A DNA stretch of 64,000 nt from Niebla homalea. Taxonomy: Eukaryota; Ascomycota; Lecanoromycetes; Lecanorales; Ramalinaceae. The translations under genes were made by a program, and so were the position numbers. The stretch is from positions 228,501 to 292,500 of the forward strand of contig JAHGAU010000031.1 of the NCBI GenBank assembly GCA_019925105.1, written 5' to 3'. This document shows, in pieces, positions 22,465 through 32,680 of the stretch. Numbering within the stretch: the first letter of the stretch is position 1; every line of letters begins with the position of its first letter. The notes under the pieces were generated by a model. That model searched no databases. It had not been told where the DNA came from and worked only from the letters and a program-made list of their open reading frames with translations.

Positions 22465-22979
22465 CTATCTCAACCGCCTAGCCTCACGCTCACTCTCCAG
22501 CAAGCACAAGATATCGTCTTCTCTCACTGTATCCCCAGATATAGTCAGCATTCATTCAGTCATTCATCTCCTCCTCCTTCCCCCACCACTTTCCCCCTCC
22601 CCCTCCACTTTCCCACTTCCCCCCCCCCCTTCCCCCCAGATACACACACATACTCATCCACCTCCTCTCCTCTTCTCTCGCGCGTGGGGGGTGTGAAGGG
22701 TGAAGGGCATTCTTACCAGGACCCTTGACGTTCCGGATGATGGAGCGAGTGGTATCGTCCATGAACTCGACGCGCACCTGGGTGACGCCGCCGCGGCTGC
22801 CTGTTTTGTTCATCCGTTATTTCTTGGTTCGTGGTAGGTGCAGCTCTGCCGAAACGGACTTTGTGCGTGTACCAGGGGTGATAGGGCATTGGGTGGGGGG
22901 GGGGAAGGGGAAGCACACCAGTACGACCGAGCACACGCGTCACTTTGACGAGCTTGACGGGGATCTTGCCGGAGTCCAT
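22465..22979 (-). CDS. RPS28: Small ribosomal subunit protein eS28
   Basis: Three exons on the minus strand: 22979-22919, 22800-22717 and 22526-22465. Introns are 118 and 190 bp. The 68-residue product has the normal length for eS28 (67-69). Recognisable segments are [20 protein letters not shown] in exon 1, [20 protein letters not shown] in exon 2 and [19 protein letters not shown] in exon 3. eS28 sits near the mRNA exit channel of the 40S subunit. The gene has three tiny coding exons and so could easily be missed. A Cys replaces the more usual Val/Thr in the DDIL-x-LLESE stretch. It is head to head with HIS1. Confidence 0.97.
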
Positions 22980-23614
22980 GGTCGGTCTTCTTGGAGTGTT
23001 GTGGAGTTCTGTTGTCGTCTCGTGGTTTTGGTATGCGGACGCGCGATATTTGGATCGGGGAGATTGTGGGTGGAAGGGGTGGAAAGCGCGTGGTGCTGTG
23101 GGAAGGTGGTAATAGTGGTGGTCGTCGTCGTTCGCTGATTTGTGTGTGGGCGGAAAGTTTTCGCGGTGGGCTTGGCGGGACGGATGTTGATGCCAAGACG
23201 CTTAGGGCTTGCTTCTAGGGCACGGCCAGCGGGGAGTGTGCGTCATTTCGCGTTACTTTTTTGATTTTTTTCTGTCTTGGTCAACTTGTAGAGTGTCAGG
23301 TGAGGGCAATTGGAAGTCAATTGATACGCTCATTATCTGAAGGAGCTCGACAGAGTCCTGTGAGTCCCGCTGAAGGCTCATCGCTGCTGCCCTTGGTGAG
23401 GTCGGTAGAAAGCTATTGGCAGGATCTGCAGCTTTCTCCGTGATCGGCGTTGAGCTTCCTCGGCTGTGACTCGTAGCTGCAAGGCGGCATTGTGCGACCT
23501 TGAAGCAAGGGCTTTAAAGACTACTTCTATCAAGGCTTGGTTTGGAAATCATACGTTGACAAGAGTGCGTGTGCGTGGCCAGGGAAGGTCTTTCCCACAG
23601 CCAATCATCCAAAA
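22980..23614. promoter_or_regulatory. Divergent promoter of RPS28 and HIS1 with Gcn4/CPC1-like sites
   Basis: 635 bp between the two start codons. TGAGTC at 23361-23366 and TGACTC at 23467-23472 each match six of seven bases of the Gcn4/CPC1 consensus TGA(C/G)TCA, which drives general amino-acid control of HIS1 in other fungi. They lie about 250 and 145 bp upstream of the HIS1 ATG. Binding is inferred from motif and gene identity; six-base sites also occur by chance. Confidence 0.5.
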
Positions 23615-25231
23615 ATGGATTTGGTCAACCAGTGAGCTGCCCCGTTACTCTTCCTCCCCCCAAATTTGGTCTGTACCTCGAAATGGTAGCTAAGATAGTT
23701 CATTCCGCCACTTCAGCCTAGAAAATCGCCTCCTCTTCGCCGTCCCAAAGAGTACCTCCTCCCGATATTCCAAGCTCCAGCTTTGCGCCCCATTGCTCTC
23801 CACATCCGACCCACATCTTCTCCCACACACTCTCTCTAGCTTCTGACATAAGTTCCCAGAAGGACGCCTCCAACAGCCAACCCTCTCCCTCCTTGAAGGC
23901 AGCGATATCCAGTTCCGACGAGAGACGCGTCTCGACATCGCCCTCGTCAAGAACCTACCGCTCGCGCTGATCTTCCTCCCGGCCGCAGATATACCGACGT
24001 TCGTGGGTGAGGGGAGGGTCGATCTGGGGATTACGGGCGGTGATCAGGTCGCGGAACATGATGCCTTGTTGGCAAAGAATAGGAGAGAGCAAGGGGAGAT
24101 CGTGGAGGGGTCGCGGAAGCATGAAGAGACCAAAGGACCGCCAAATCATGAAGATTTTGATATGAGTGTGGCCCACGAAGTGACACGACAGGTGCCTTCT
24201 TCCCAACCTACAGCTGCAGATGGAATCGGTCGGAGTGATGGCGTGAACGGTGCTCAGATGAGTAAGGAGAAGGGTATATCGAAAACGTCTACCATGGTCG
24301 AACATGGGCGGGATTCATCAAATGATGGTGCCACGATTCAAGTCGACGGCGCACGGGATAGTGATCACCAGGCCGAGAACGAAGGCGTGGAACAGGTGAT
24401 GGATCTAGGATTCGGACACTGCAAGCTACAGGCACAGGTTCCAGAGAGAGGATACATCGACAGCCCTCACCAACTGATTGGAAAGAATGTGGTGACGAGT
24501 TTCGTCGGAGTCACGGAGAAGTACTTCAGAGACCTCGAGGAGGAGCACGCCGGGGAACATCAGGACTCCCAGATCGAGGAGCGAGGACCTACACCCGAGT
24601 TCATGGAAAGGATAAAGAGAAGGAAGCTGAAGACGCGAATCAAATACGTCGGAGGCAGTGTGGAAGCCGCATGTGCGTTGGGTGTGGCAGACGGAATCGT
24701 GGACCTAGTCGGTACGTACTACTCGATCCCCTACATTCCCGCCTCGATTCTCTCTCTCTCTCTCTTTCTCTCTCCATCCAGACGCCCCAACCAGCGACTA
24801 CAATGGCCCAGCAACAAGATCCCCATATCGTATCCCACCGACACTAACCTGTGTCCTCAGAATCCGGCGAGACCATGAAAGCAGCGGGCCTCAAACCCAT
24901 CGCCACCGTCCTCTCCTCCACCGCCGTCCTCATCAAATCCCGCGCCCCCTCGAACCCGTCCCTCGTGGACCTGATCGCCAACCGCATCCGGGGCGTCATC
25001 ACCGCCCAGAAATACATCCTGTGCCAGTACAACATCCCGCGGGATCGGCTCGACCGGGGCACGCGGATCACCCCCGGCAAGAGGGCCCCCACCATCACGG
25101 CGCTGGAGGATAGCGAGTGGGTGGCGGTCAGCGCGATGGTGGAGAAGAGTCGGTGTGCGGTGGTGATGGATGAGTTGACGCGGGTGGGGGCGACGGATAT
25201 TTTGGTGTTTGGGATTAGTAATGCGAGATGA
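23615..25231 (+). CDS. HIS1: ATP phosphoribosyltransferase (first step of histidine synthesis)
   Basis: Four exons: 23615-23631, 23717-23751, 23860-24711 and 24861-25231. All introns are GT-AG and the frame closes exactly to 424 residues. The first exon is only 17 bases (MDLVN). The N-terminal catalytic part shows NRLLFAVPKKGRL, RLDIALVKNLPLALIFLPA, VGEGRVDLGITGGDQVAEH and IKYVGGSVEAACALGVADGI. The C-terminal HisG regulatory domain has IRGVITAQKYILC and ITPGKRAP. The enzyme joins ATP and PRPP to phosphoribosyl-ATP and is normally feedback-inhibited by histidine. It is over 120 residues longer than yeast His1 because of an acidic, hydrophilic insert of about 106 residues (24066-24383) and a shorter one before IKYVGG. 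Intron 3 contains a CT repeat. Confidence 0.95.
24749..24777 (+). repeat. CT-rich microsatellite in HIS1 intron 3
   Basis: A short imperfect (TC)n run just inside the third intron of HIS1. Confidence 0.8.
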
Positions 25232-25591
25232 TCGATCGATTGGAAGGACGATCTGGGAGGAGAGGGGGGAGGGGTAAAGGAGGTGAGGGTCAAAGGTTGA
25301 AGGGGAAGAAGGGAGGGGGGAAGAAAACAATGCTTAGAAGATACCTCTAAAAGGAGTGATAAATAATAGTGTAGTGGGAGAAAGCATAGACGTCTTGCCG
25401 TGCCCATTGAGGAAAGAAGACGACAACTTCATGACAGATGTGACGCGTGATATGGTACATGGCTGTGATATATCCAATTCTCCACCTTCTCAATTCCATC
25501 CAAACTTCTAACCCCTCCCCCTACCCACTTTGTACATCTTCTGGTACCTTCTGGTTTCACATCCAATCACCCCCCACCCCCTTCTCCACCT
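25232..25591. other. Intergenic between convergent genes
   Basis: About 360 bp between the stops of HIS1 and the DNA glycosylase gene. G-rich, then C-rich; no coding signal. Probably both 3' UTRs. Confidence 0.4.
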
Positions 25592-27744
25592 TCAAACCCC
25601 TCCCCCTCCCCAACCCACCCCATCATCCCCCTCAATCATAACCCCACCCCTCTCCGCCTCGTCCATCTCTCCCGGCGTGGCCCTCCGCCGATCTCCAGTC
25701 AATGGATCCCAGACCCAACCGTCTTTCAACCAGCGCCAGCGCAGATACGCCCGCAACTCTTTATCGAGCGGGAGGACGCGCTGCCATTCCGGTTGGGCGG
25801 GGGGGTATCCGATGAGCAGGTGGTCCACAGCGAGGGCATCTGAGGAGGTTGTGTCGTTGGTGGTGGGCTGGTGATGATGATGATGATGATGATTAGGGCG
25901 TGCTGGTGGTGGTGGTGTGGGGGAAGAAGCAGGATATGATTCACGGCCCCCAGCGCCCTCGCTCGGAGCGGTGGGGAGATCGAGGTTCGGATTGGGGGAA
26001 GTGGTGGCGACGCCACGCAATGCATCCCTGCAGAAGATGCGCCAGCTGTCGAGGCCGTAGGCTCCCACACCGGGGAGATGGCCGATTTCCCAGGCGACTC
26101 GCCCATTGCCCTTGGGTGGGCTTCCACCACCATTATCCGCATCCCCTTTCCCCTCACTATTATTGTGGGTGGACCCGCACACATCATCCTCCTCCTCATC
26201 GGCCACCTCCTCATTGGGCTTCACGTCCCTCCCATCCTGTTTCCGGGGATAGCCCAGGCGTCGCCACCTCTTTCCCCTGACCGGCTCCTGCGCCACCCAG
26301 CTCTTCGCCATTGCCACAACCCGTTTGGCGCGCTGGTTCTGGAGACCCAATTTGGCGAAGTAGGGCAGTACGTCTTCGACACTGGCCTGTGAGAGGGAGA
26401 GAGGTGTAGGGTAAGCGGTGATGAGGCGGTAGAATACCGGGATCGAGACAGCGCCGCGGGTTTTGGTGAGGAAGACGCAGGCAAGGAGGAGGTGGAAGGG
26501 GTTTTGGCGCAGGCGTTCTTGGGCGAGGCCGAATGTAGGTGTGGAGAGGGGAGGGAAGGGTATGCATGAAATGTTCTTCTTGGATAGGCGTGCTGATTTC
26601 GAGGAGGTCGGTTGGGATTCGGGTGCAGGTGGTCGCTTCTTGGGGGAGGAGGAGAAGTAAGGCGAGATCTTAGAGGAGAGCCGATGACGGGGCTTTTTCT
26701 TCGATAGTTGGGTTGTCGGAGGGAGGAAGGTGGATTCGGGCGGTGATGCTGAGTGTGGAGGAGATGGAGAGGATGGAGGCTTCCTCTGTCGGCGTGATGA
26801 CGAGCGCGTGTTCGTGGAAGGAGGATCTGGTCTTAATAACGGTGCCTTGGCAGCGGGTGTTAAGTCGGCTGCTTCATCGGTGGGCGAAAATGCGTCTTGC
26901 TGTTGAGTTTTGGATTGGTGGGAGAGAGTGATTGCATCTCTGACGGAATTGAATCATGCCTGCTGGACTTGGATCGCTTGGAGGTGGTGGTCTTTGAGCG
27001 TTTCGGCCTCGACTCGAGCGTACCATCGTCTTTGACCGCGGTCTTCCTCTTCTTTCTGTTGCGTTTGTTGAGTTCTTCTCCTTCTCGGATTGTATCCCTC
27101 GCTACTTTCATCTCTTCGAGGTCGTGCTTGGTCCTCTTATCTATCCCTGGCATGCCGCCTTGTTCGTATAGCTCCAGTTGTTTGGCATTTGAAAAGTCGC
27201 GGGTCCCACGAATTTCGTCAACGAGCGCAGCGATGTGGTCTTGTCTCTTTTGGTCCTCCTCGTTATCCCGTGGTGGTCTTTCTATCTTGCGCCAATGCTC
27301 TTGCTCGAGCTCTGCCGCTGTTTTCTTCCTCTTTGGCGGGCTTTCGAGTTCTTCTCCGTTCGGCTTTCGCTTGGCACGACGCTCATGCTTTGGGGGGGAT
27401 TTGGGCGCTCCCTGACCATTAAGATCCGTGTCTTGCTCTGTATCCTTTTGCAACGACGACTGTCGTCCCTTCTTTCTCTTCTTCCCTTTTCGCTGCTCCT
27501 TCTCCTGCCACTGCTGCTCATTCACCGTCCACAAGCTGTTAGGATCCCTCGTCGCCCTTATTCTCTTATCCTCCAGCTCCATCAAGCCATGAACAGCAGC
27601 ATCTTGTAATTTCTGCCCAGGCGGTGCAATGGCATTGATCGCCTTCAATTCCTCCCTCGTGAATCCTTCCGCTTCGAATTCGTCGTAAAGACTTTCCTCT
27701 TCAATTGGAAGTTGCCGTTCTGCACTGCGATCTTCGTTCCCCAT
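25592..27744 (-). CDS. MBD4-like HhH-GPD DNA glycosylase with long disordered N-terminus
   Basis: The C-terminal half is clear. It has the helical core (FGLAQERLRQNPFHLLLACV, IPVFYRLITAYPTP, YFAKLGLQNQRAK) and the helix-hairpin-helix EIGHLPGVGAYGLDSWRIFC, with the catalytic Asp codon at 26048-26050. VLPLDKELRAYLRWRWLKDG follows. This resembles the MBD4 glycosylase domain, which removes T or U from mismatches. That frame has no ATG and must be spliced to an upstream exon. The best partner is the Lys/Glu-rich frame starting with ATG at 27744. A GTACGC...GCAG intron at 27023-26869 joins them in frame to 665 residues; this junction is uncertain, and two genes remain possible. The catalytic half holds two low-complexity inserts, one with seven consecutive His. 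No methyl-CpG-binding domain is visible. Confidence 0.75.
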
Positions 27745-28703
27745 TTGCGATTCGACAGATGGTGTGCGACGTAACGAAGGGGCCGTCCTTTAGGAGGAGG
27801 AGGCTCTTTGCACTCATTGGGGATTGGGCGAGGGCCTGCTGAGAGCAATGGGGCAGTCGACGGGGTGTATCAATTTCAGGCTATTCCACGATGTTCTAGT
27901 AGAAAGGGAGAAGCAATGCATCGATCGAACATAAAAGGATATGGGCAAGCGAGGTGGTGCATGTCAGTCAATTAAGGAAGACCTTTTTGGCACAATGACG
28001 TAAGTCACCTTCAATGTGCACGCGACTCGCGTATTTTCGCGTCTGATTGATTGCGCCTTCCAGAATATAGAGAGGCTGAAACCTCCGTCCAGAATCAAAT
28101 TGACTGCACATTGCGAAATTCCCCTAGATGTTGGAAGACCCAGCTCCAACATATGGGATCGGGCGAGGCGGCTCTCGCGAACGTCTTAATAGATCTCACA
28201 TGCTTTCCCCAATGGTAAGAGAAGCCATTTCATGGTGAAGATTTCAAAATCTGCCGTCGACTGTGCTCATGCGCAACCTGCGGGGTGTAGCTGACCTTGC
28301 CGGCTCGTCGCTTAAGCTTCTATCAGAAATCGAATTCGACATCATGCCAATTTTGGAAGCCAAGAGGAGGACAATTAATCCAGGGTAAAGTTTCGTTGCT
28401 GGCGAACCGCAATGTCCGAAATCCGGCAAATTCCAGGCTTCCGTCTTCTTAAAATAAGCATGTCAAAGACAGGCGAATGGCGAAACGTCGGTACAAAGAC
28501 ATGTCTTGTATTCTTTTGGGGCGGCGGACCGCTCAATCTATACGCGACGGTGTCGACTGTCGAGAGTGAACTTGGCCCCCTTGACCTTGATCGCCCGCTT
28601 GATAGCGTCAAATCCCAGACAGATGATAAGGTCCCATTGCCCCCTTTAAGTAGCTGAGAATGAAAAAGTTGTTGCTCAACCTGACAGGAGAATCCGGAGC
28701 AAC
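27745..28703. other. Intergenic, no gene recognised
   Basis: About 960 bp between two divergent genes. Short frames only. Probably promoter DNA for the glycosylase (minus) and the secreted-protein gene (plus). Confidence 0.4.
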
Positions 28704-29303
28704 ATGCATACCATGATTGCCATCCTGAGCATAGCTTACATCCTCCTCGCTCCAAGGGTTCATGCAAGCCCAGCGTCACCCCCCCCTGGCCAGCTCATCA
28801 ATGCCGGCTCAACCCTAGCTACCACCGCCACCCTGTTGAACTCCACCGCCCCGTTCAACTTGACCGCGCCCGGCGTACCATTTGTCTATCCGAAATGTTC
28901 CCCCTACCGTCCCGCTCCTCTCCGGGACTGCATGAGAGCACTGGCTCAGTTCCCCACCGGCGGCGACGGCGAATTCCACCCACCACGACCGCACGACCCC
29001 AACCCGGACCACGCGCTCGGTCAAGTGAGGAAATCGGGGCAGTGTAGGATCTTCGTGGACCTCATCGGTGACGTCAACGGTCGTGTGACACCGACGGTGT
29101 GGTCATGGGATGGTCCCAACGGCCTTGCAAATGATATCAAGGACTTGTTGGACACGTGCACGGTGGATCAGTCGACGCCGATAGCGCAGCGGGTCACGGG
29201 GGGGGATTCTTATGTTAGTCTCCTTGAGACTATCTACCCGGGTTTCAAGATCAGCGTGAGGAAGACTGCGTATGACGAAGAGGGTCGAGTGGACGTGGCA
29301 TGA
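28704..29303 (+). CDS. Predicted secreted protein, 199 aa
   Basis: A single exon starting at an ATG followed by a clear signal peptide (MIAILSIAYILLAPRVHA, then SPAS). Two N-glycosylation sites occur early (NST, NLT). The mature part has few cysteines (KCSPYRP, RDCMRAL, GQCRIFVDL, LDTCTVD), consistent with two disulphides. The layout 'DCxxAL-x-FP ... RSGxC-x-VDL ... W-x-GLA-x-DIKDLLDTC' belongs to a widespread, uncharacterised family of fungal small secreted proteins, as I recall it. The gene at 55620 has a comparable plan. No function can be assigned; an extracellular location is likely. Confidence 0.7.
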   Translation: MHTMIAILSIAYILLAPRVHASPASPPPGQLINAGSTLATTATLLNSTAPFNLTAPGVPFVYPKCSPYRPAPLRDCMRALAQFPTGGDGEFHPPRPHDPNPDHALGQVRKSGQCRIFVDLIGDVNGRVTPTVWSWDGPNGLANDIKDLLDTCTVDQSTPIAQRVTGGDSYVSLLETIYPGFKISVRKTAYDEEGRVDVA

Positions 29304-29710
29304 TATTCAGGATCAAATGAAGAGTTGATAAGTCGCATGAGCTAGAGAGGCATGGTTGTGCCTTCTTCGAAAAAGTGTGTGAAGCAAGCTCATGACCAGG
29401 GTGATTGTAGACTGCCGTGCAAGGTATGGGCATGCATCCCTGCTGATAGGTTTGTACAATCGCTCAATCGCCGCGCAGCGCTTTCACCCTGGTACGTTGT
29501 CTCTTCGACTTTAAGACATTTTGTCGCCACAGTTGGGGGACTTGTGCGAGACTTTCTTGAGTTCATATCCGCAAGGGGCCATTCTGTGCCGATGGCCGTG
29601 ACATCCTTGCATCTGGATAGCCGCGTGAGGTAGTGCAGATGGATACTCTTATTGAACCTTATCACACGTCATCCTTTCTTCGACCGTTTGAAGATACTCC
29701 GCATCACATC
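29304..29710. other. Intergenic, no gene recognised
   Basis: About 400 bp between two co-oriented predicted secreted-protein genes; presumably the terminator of the first and promoter of the second. No motif stands out. Confidence 0.35.
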
Positions 29711-30811
29711 ATGATTATCCTATGGGCTCTTACCTTCATCACAAAAGCCGTGGGACTGGTCCTAAGTAATCAAGCCAGCATTAACGTCAATGATACACAA
29801 GTCGGCAATTTCGGGGCGCCGCCTACAACCGATTATGGACCTCCTGGGCTGGAAATAGCGCTCGATAGAAACGTACATATTCCTCGTCAGCCTGTTGAGC
29901 AAATCATCCGAGCTTCTTTCGGTGTCGTTTGCCTGGAACCATTCACAGCGCATCTGGGATCAACAATTTTCCGTTCCCATTTTCAACCAAACGGATGGAT
30001 CGAGATCGAAGAGGCCCCCTCTTCAGAGGGCAGCTTGACTGTGGGCCATGCAATGTTGGCTCTCTTGCTCTGCTTCTACCAACTCAATGTCTCCACACGG
30101 GCTTCTCCCCAATATAACCCGGCCACCTGCCGCCTGGGATACCCCCTCGCTGGTTCCCAAGAGATTGCTGTTTTAATCTGTACAGTGTATATTCGGGGTC
30201 GCAGTCAAAGCGCAATATCGTCTGTCGGCTCGAACGTGTCAGTCTCCCATGTCAGTGTTGCTAAACGGAGGAAACAACGAGACATTGCCGTACCAGCAGC
30301 AACAACAGACGTGAACCTGACCATCACCGATCAAGATGCTACCCTGGCCGCTACAAACACCAGTGGAAGGCGAGAACCATCCTCATTAGGGGACCTTGAC
30401 AGTGCCGCGGCTTTCAGGTTTAGACTCCCAGGCAATGGGCCGCAGATCCTGTTGAACCACCTTTTGGTCTCGGTCATGGAGGCTGTACTCGACCAAGCCC
30501 GACGACCGCGGAGTGGCCCCATCTATGCCCGAAGCTTTACACCCGTGCTTGGAAAGTACAAGGTTGACTACCGAGGGACTCCAGGAAGGAACCTAGCCTA
30601 CACGACCGTCTGCTCGTGTTTGTTCGGCATCTTCGACTTTGTTTGGGAAAGACAGGAATCATTACGGGAAGGTGGATGGACATGTGACGAGAACTACCAG
30701 GATGTGATGATCGGTAGCTTCACTAGGAAGCCCGATGCCCTTCCAGGGATCGCGGCATCACCGACAACATCCAACGAGCCTCTTGATCTTGCAGCGCGGA
30801 ATTACGAGTAG
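29711..30811 (+). CDS. Hypothetical protein with possible signal peptide, 366 aa
   Basis: The frame is open from 29633. ATGs occur at 29639 and 29711, and I prefer 29711 because it places a hydrophobic signal-like segment (MIILWALTFITKAVGLVLS) at the very N-terminus. Two weakly hydrophobic stretches follow (GHAMLALLLCFYQLNVS and IAVLICTVYIRG). The middle is Ser/Thr-rich and the C-terminus has Cys and Trp (TTVCSCLFGIFDFVWERQ, GGWTCDENYQD). I recognise no domain. It lies directly downstream of another predicted secreted-protein gene on the same strand. The frame is intact over 1.1 kb, which supports coding. It might instead be membrane-anchored. Confidence 0.55.
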   Translation: MIILWALTFITKAVGLVLSNQASINVNDTQVGNFGAPPTTDYGPPGLEIALDRNVHIPRQPVEQIIRASFGVVCLEPFTAHLGSTIFRSHFQPNGWIEIEEAPSSEGSLTVGHAMLALLLCFYQLNVSTRASPQYNPATCRLGYPLAGSQEIAVLICTVYIRGRSQSAISSVGSNVSVSHVSVAKRRKQRDIAVPAATTDVNLTITDQDATLAATNTSGRREPSSLGDLDSAAAFRFRLPGNGPQILLNHLLVSVMEAVLDQARRPRSGPIYARSFTPVLGKYKVDYRGTPGRNLAYTTVCSCLFGIFDFVWERQESLREGGWTCDENYQDVMIGSFTRKPDALPGIAASPTTSNEPLDLAARNYE

Positions 30812-30860
30812 CTTTTCACATCGCCACCCCATCGAGAGGCCGGCGCGGCTCAAGAGGATG

Positions 30861-31078
30861 ATGTCCAACCCTCAGGCTTCCTGGCCCCGGTTCCTCCCCA
30901 GCTACTCTGGGAGCGGTAAATAGTCTCAAACGAGACCAGGACGGGCGCAAGTCGCGAGATCCAGTCCCGAATTCATTCACCTCAAGCGTTCTGCATCCAT
31001 GGAGACTGACGAAAGCTGGGGGACAAGAAGTACTGCTCTTGCGATTATACCTTTTCCGTTGGGGGAAGGTAGCGAGCG
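30861..31078 (+). pseudogene. Decayed copy of the Gly/Ser/Tyr-rich small gene at 31796
   Basis: These 218 bases align along their whole length with 31796-32014 of the intact gene, through exon 1, intron 1 and the start of exon 2, with nearly the same spacing. Matching landmarks include the ATG, CTCTGG-AGCGGTA, TTCAT(T)CACCTCAAGC, ACTGACG and TACTGCTCT-GCGATTA. Exon 1 is interrupted by TAG at 30921-30923, and several differences are C-to-T or G-to-A. Because intron sequence is shared, this is a DNA-level tandem duplicate, not a retrocopy. Similarity fades after about 31078. Confidence 0.65.
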
Positions 31079-31795
31079 GGTCGGCACTCCCCCTGCGGCT
31101 GCTGCACATATGCAGAGTGTGATTCATCCAGAGGAGGGTTTCAGTTCAGCGTGAGGTTCGAGGATTTGCATCCATCACGATCAAAATGAGGAGGACCACG
31201 GTGCAAGAAGAGGGTCGAGTGCTCGTGCGGCAATCCGCGATCCATAGCGCCAGTCACGGTTCGTCGTTGACACGCCACCTCGTAAGAATTCGTAATTGTG
31301 CCTCCTCTCTCCACTGGACATAGGTCGTAGAGTTCGTGTGAGCCGGATTCAATGTGAATCGAAAAGCAGAAATGTAGAAGCTTAAGCGTTCGGAATATAA
31401 GAGTGATTCCACGCATCGGAATCACGTCTTTGGGGGTGTTCAATATTGAACATGGAGGTAGGGGGAGACTGCAAAGGTAAATCACTTCCGTCGTTGCGAA
31501 TCTGTCCCATAGACGTCGGGATAATGGGACGGCGGGAAGGCGCCTGTCACGATCCACATTAGGGAAGGTCAGAAAAGTTACCAGGGATTGAGGGTGCGAC
31601 GCCATGGTCATGTCCGTTAACACACCCTTGGACCCTTTACCCCACATCAGGAACAGGGTGTTATAAAACCCCTTTGCCCTCCCAACCATTTCTTCTCTGT
31701 TTTCTCTTCTTCTGCCCCTAATCCCAACCATCTCCTCAAACGCCCAGCGAAACTCGAGGCTCAAGTAGAACCCTCACGGGAGGACAACAATTACG
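31079..31795. other. Upstream region of the small Gly/Ser/Tyr gene
   Basis: About 700 bp. A 207-codon minus-strand frame covers most of it but shows no domain and overlaps the probable promoter, so it is not called. The last 140 bp hold a TATA box and a CT-rich leader. Confidence 0.4.
31662..31667 (+). promoter_or_regulatory. TATA box for the gene at 31796
   Basis: TATAAA lies 129 bases upstream of the ATG. A long CT-rich stretch (31668-31720) follows, the usual fungal core-promoter arrangement for strongly or inducibly expressed genes. Motif-based inference. Confidence 0.5.
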
Positions 31796-32195
31796 ATGCC
31801 TTCCAACTCCAACTCCCAATCTTCCGGCTCCGGCTCCTCTGGCAGCGGTAGTGGTTACAACGTGACCAGCAGTGGCACCAACAGCCAGGTCGGTCCCCTC
31901 AAACCACTTCATCACCTCAAGCCCCAGTATTACAACCCACCAGAACTGACGGAGCTCTGCTAAAGGGGAACCACTACTGCTCTCGCGATTACTCCTCTTC
32001 GTCCGGAGGTAGCGGCTATCATTACTCCAACAGCAATGGTGGGTCTTTCTTGTCCATCACGTGGGGCGCGGTACGGCTGTGACGAGCTGACCGCGAAATG
32101 TAGGCAGCTACTATTACAGCAACCCTGGCGGCTCCACCTACTACAACAGCGGCACTGGGTACTCCCAGTACAACAGCGGTGGTGGGAAGAAATAG
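31796..32195 (+). CDS. Small Gly/Ser/Tyr/Asn-rich conserved fungal protein, 85 aa
   Basis: Three short exons: 31796-31888, 31966-32038 and 32104-32195, with introns of 77 and 65 bp in phases 0 and 1. The frame closes exactly. The product is low complexity: SNSNSQSSGSGSSGSGSGY, then VTSSGTNSQ, GNHYCSRDYSSSSGG, HYSNSNGSYYYSNPGGST and a KK end. I recall a conserved small protein with the pattern SGTNSQGNHYC-RDY...YHYSNSDGSYYYSNP in many Pezizomycotina, so I believe it is real; its function is unknown to me. No signal peptide. The first donor (GTCGGT) is weak. It could be an intrinsically disordered or prion-like stress protein (inference). A decayed copy lies 0.9 kb upstream. Confidence 0.75.
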
Positions 32196-32680
32196 CGGGC
32201 GTTTGGTGCCTCTAGCGCCTCAACGGATGCCATGACGCTTTTGAAGGGTAGAGAGTGTCCGCGCACCGGATAGCCCTCTTGTGAAGCTCTTGAGCGGTCG
32301 GTGTTGGTCATGGCAATCATCGGATGAGAGGAGAGCAGAGATTCGGCTGGATCAGCAGCAGTCAAGCAATCGTCCAGATTCTCAATCCTGTACCCTTTCC
32401 GTGTGTGTGACCTTGCGTTTGCCACGATTTGATCGCTGATGATTGTTTGGTGTGTGGATGAACGCTCCGGGCATGCGACTCTCCATGCGTCGAGTCTGGA
32501 ATCCTCCTTATTCATCTTCTCCACGTCGACACTTCTCGCGGCTGCTGATCATTGCAGATGGGCGTCTCATCCAGCTGTAAGCCTGTGGAGTCTAATCCAT
32601 GTAGAGGCAAAACTCATGATTGCCTGAGTGAGGGCACAGTGACAGTGCGGAACGTCGACGGCTTTGGAGATGCCTTCCCG
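32196..32680. other. Intergenic between convergent genes
   Basis: About 485 bp, probably the 3' UTRs of the small gene and of gamma-glutamyltranspeptidase. No coding signal accepted. Confidence 0.4.

Noticed and set aside
31141..31764. 207-codon minus-strand frame
   Set aside because: It covers the TATA box and leader of the gene at 31796 and shows no domain or start context.
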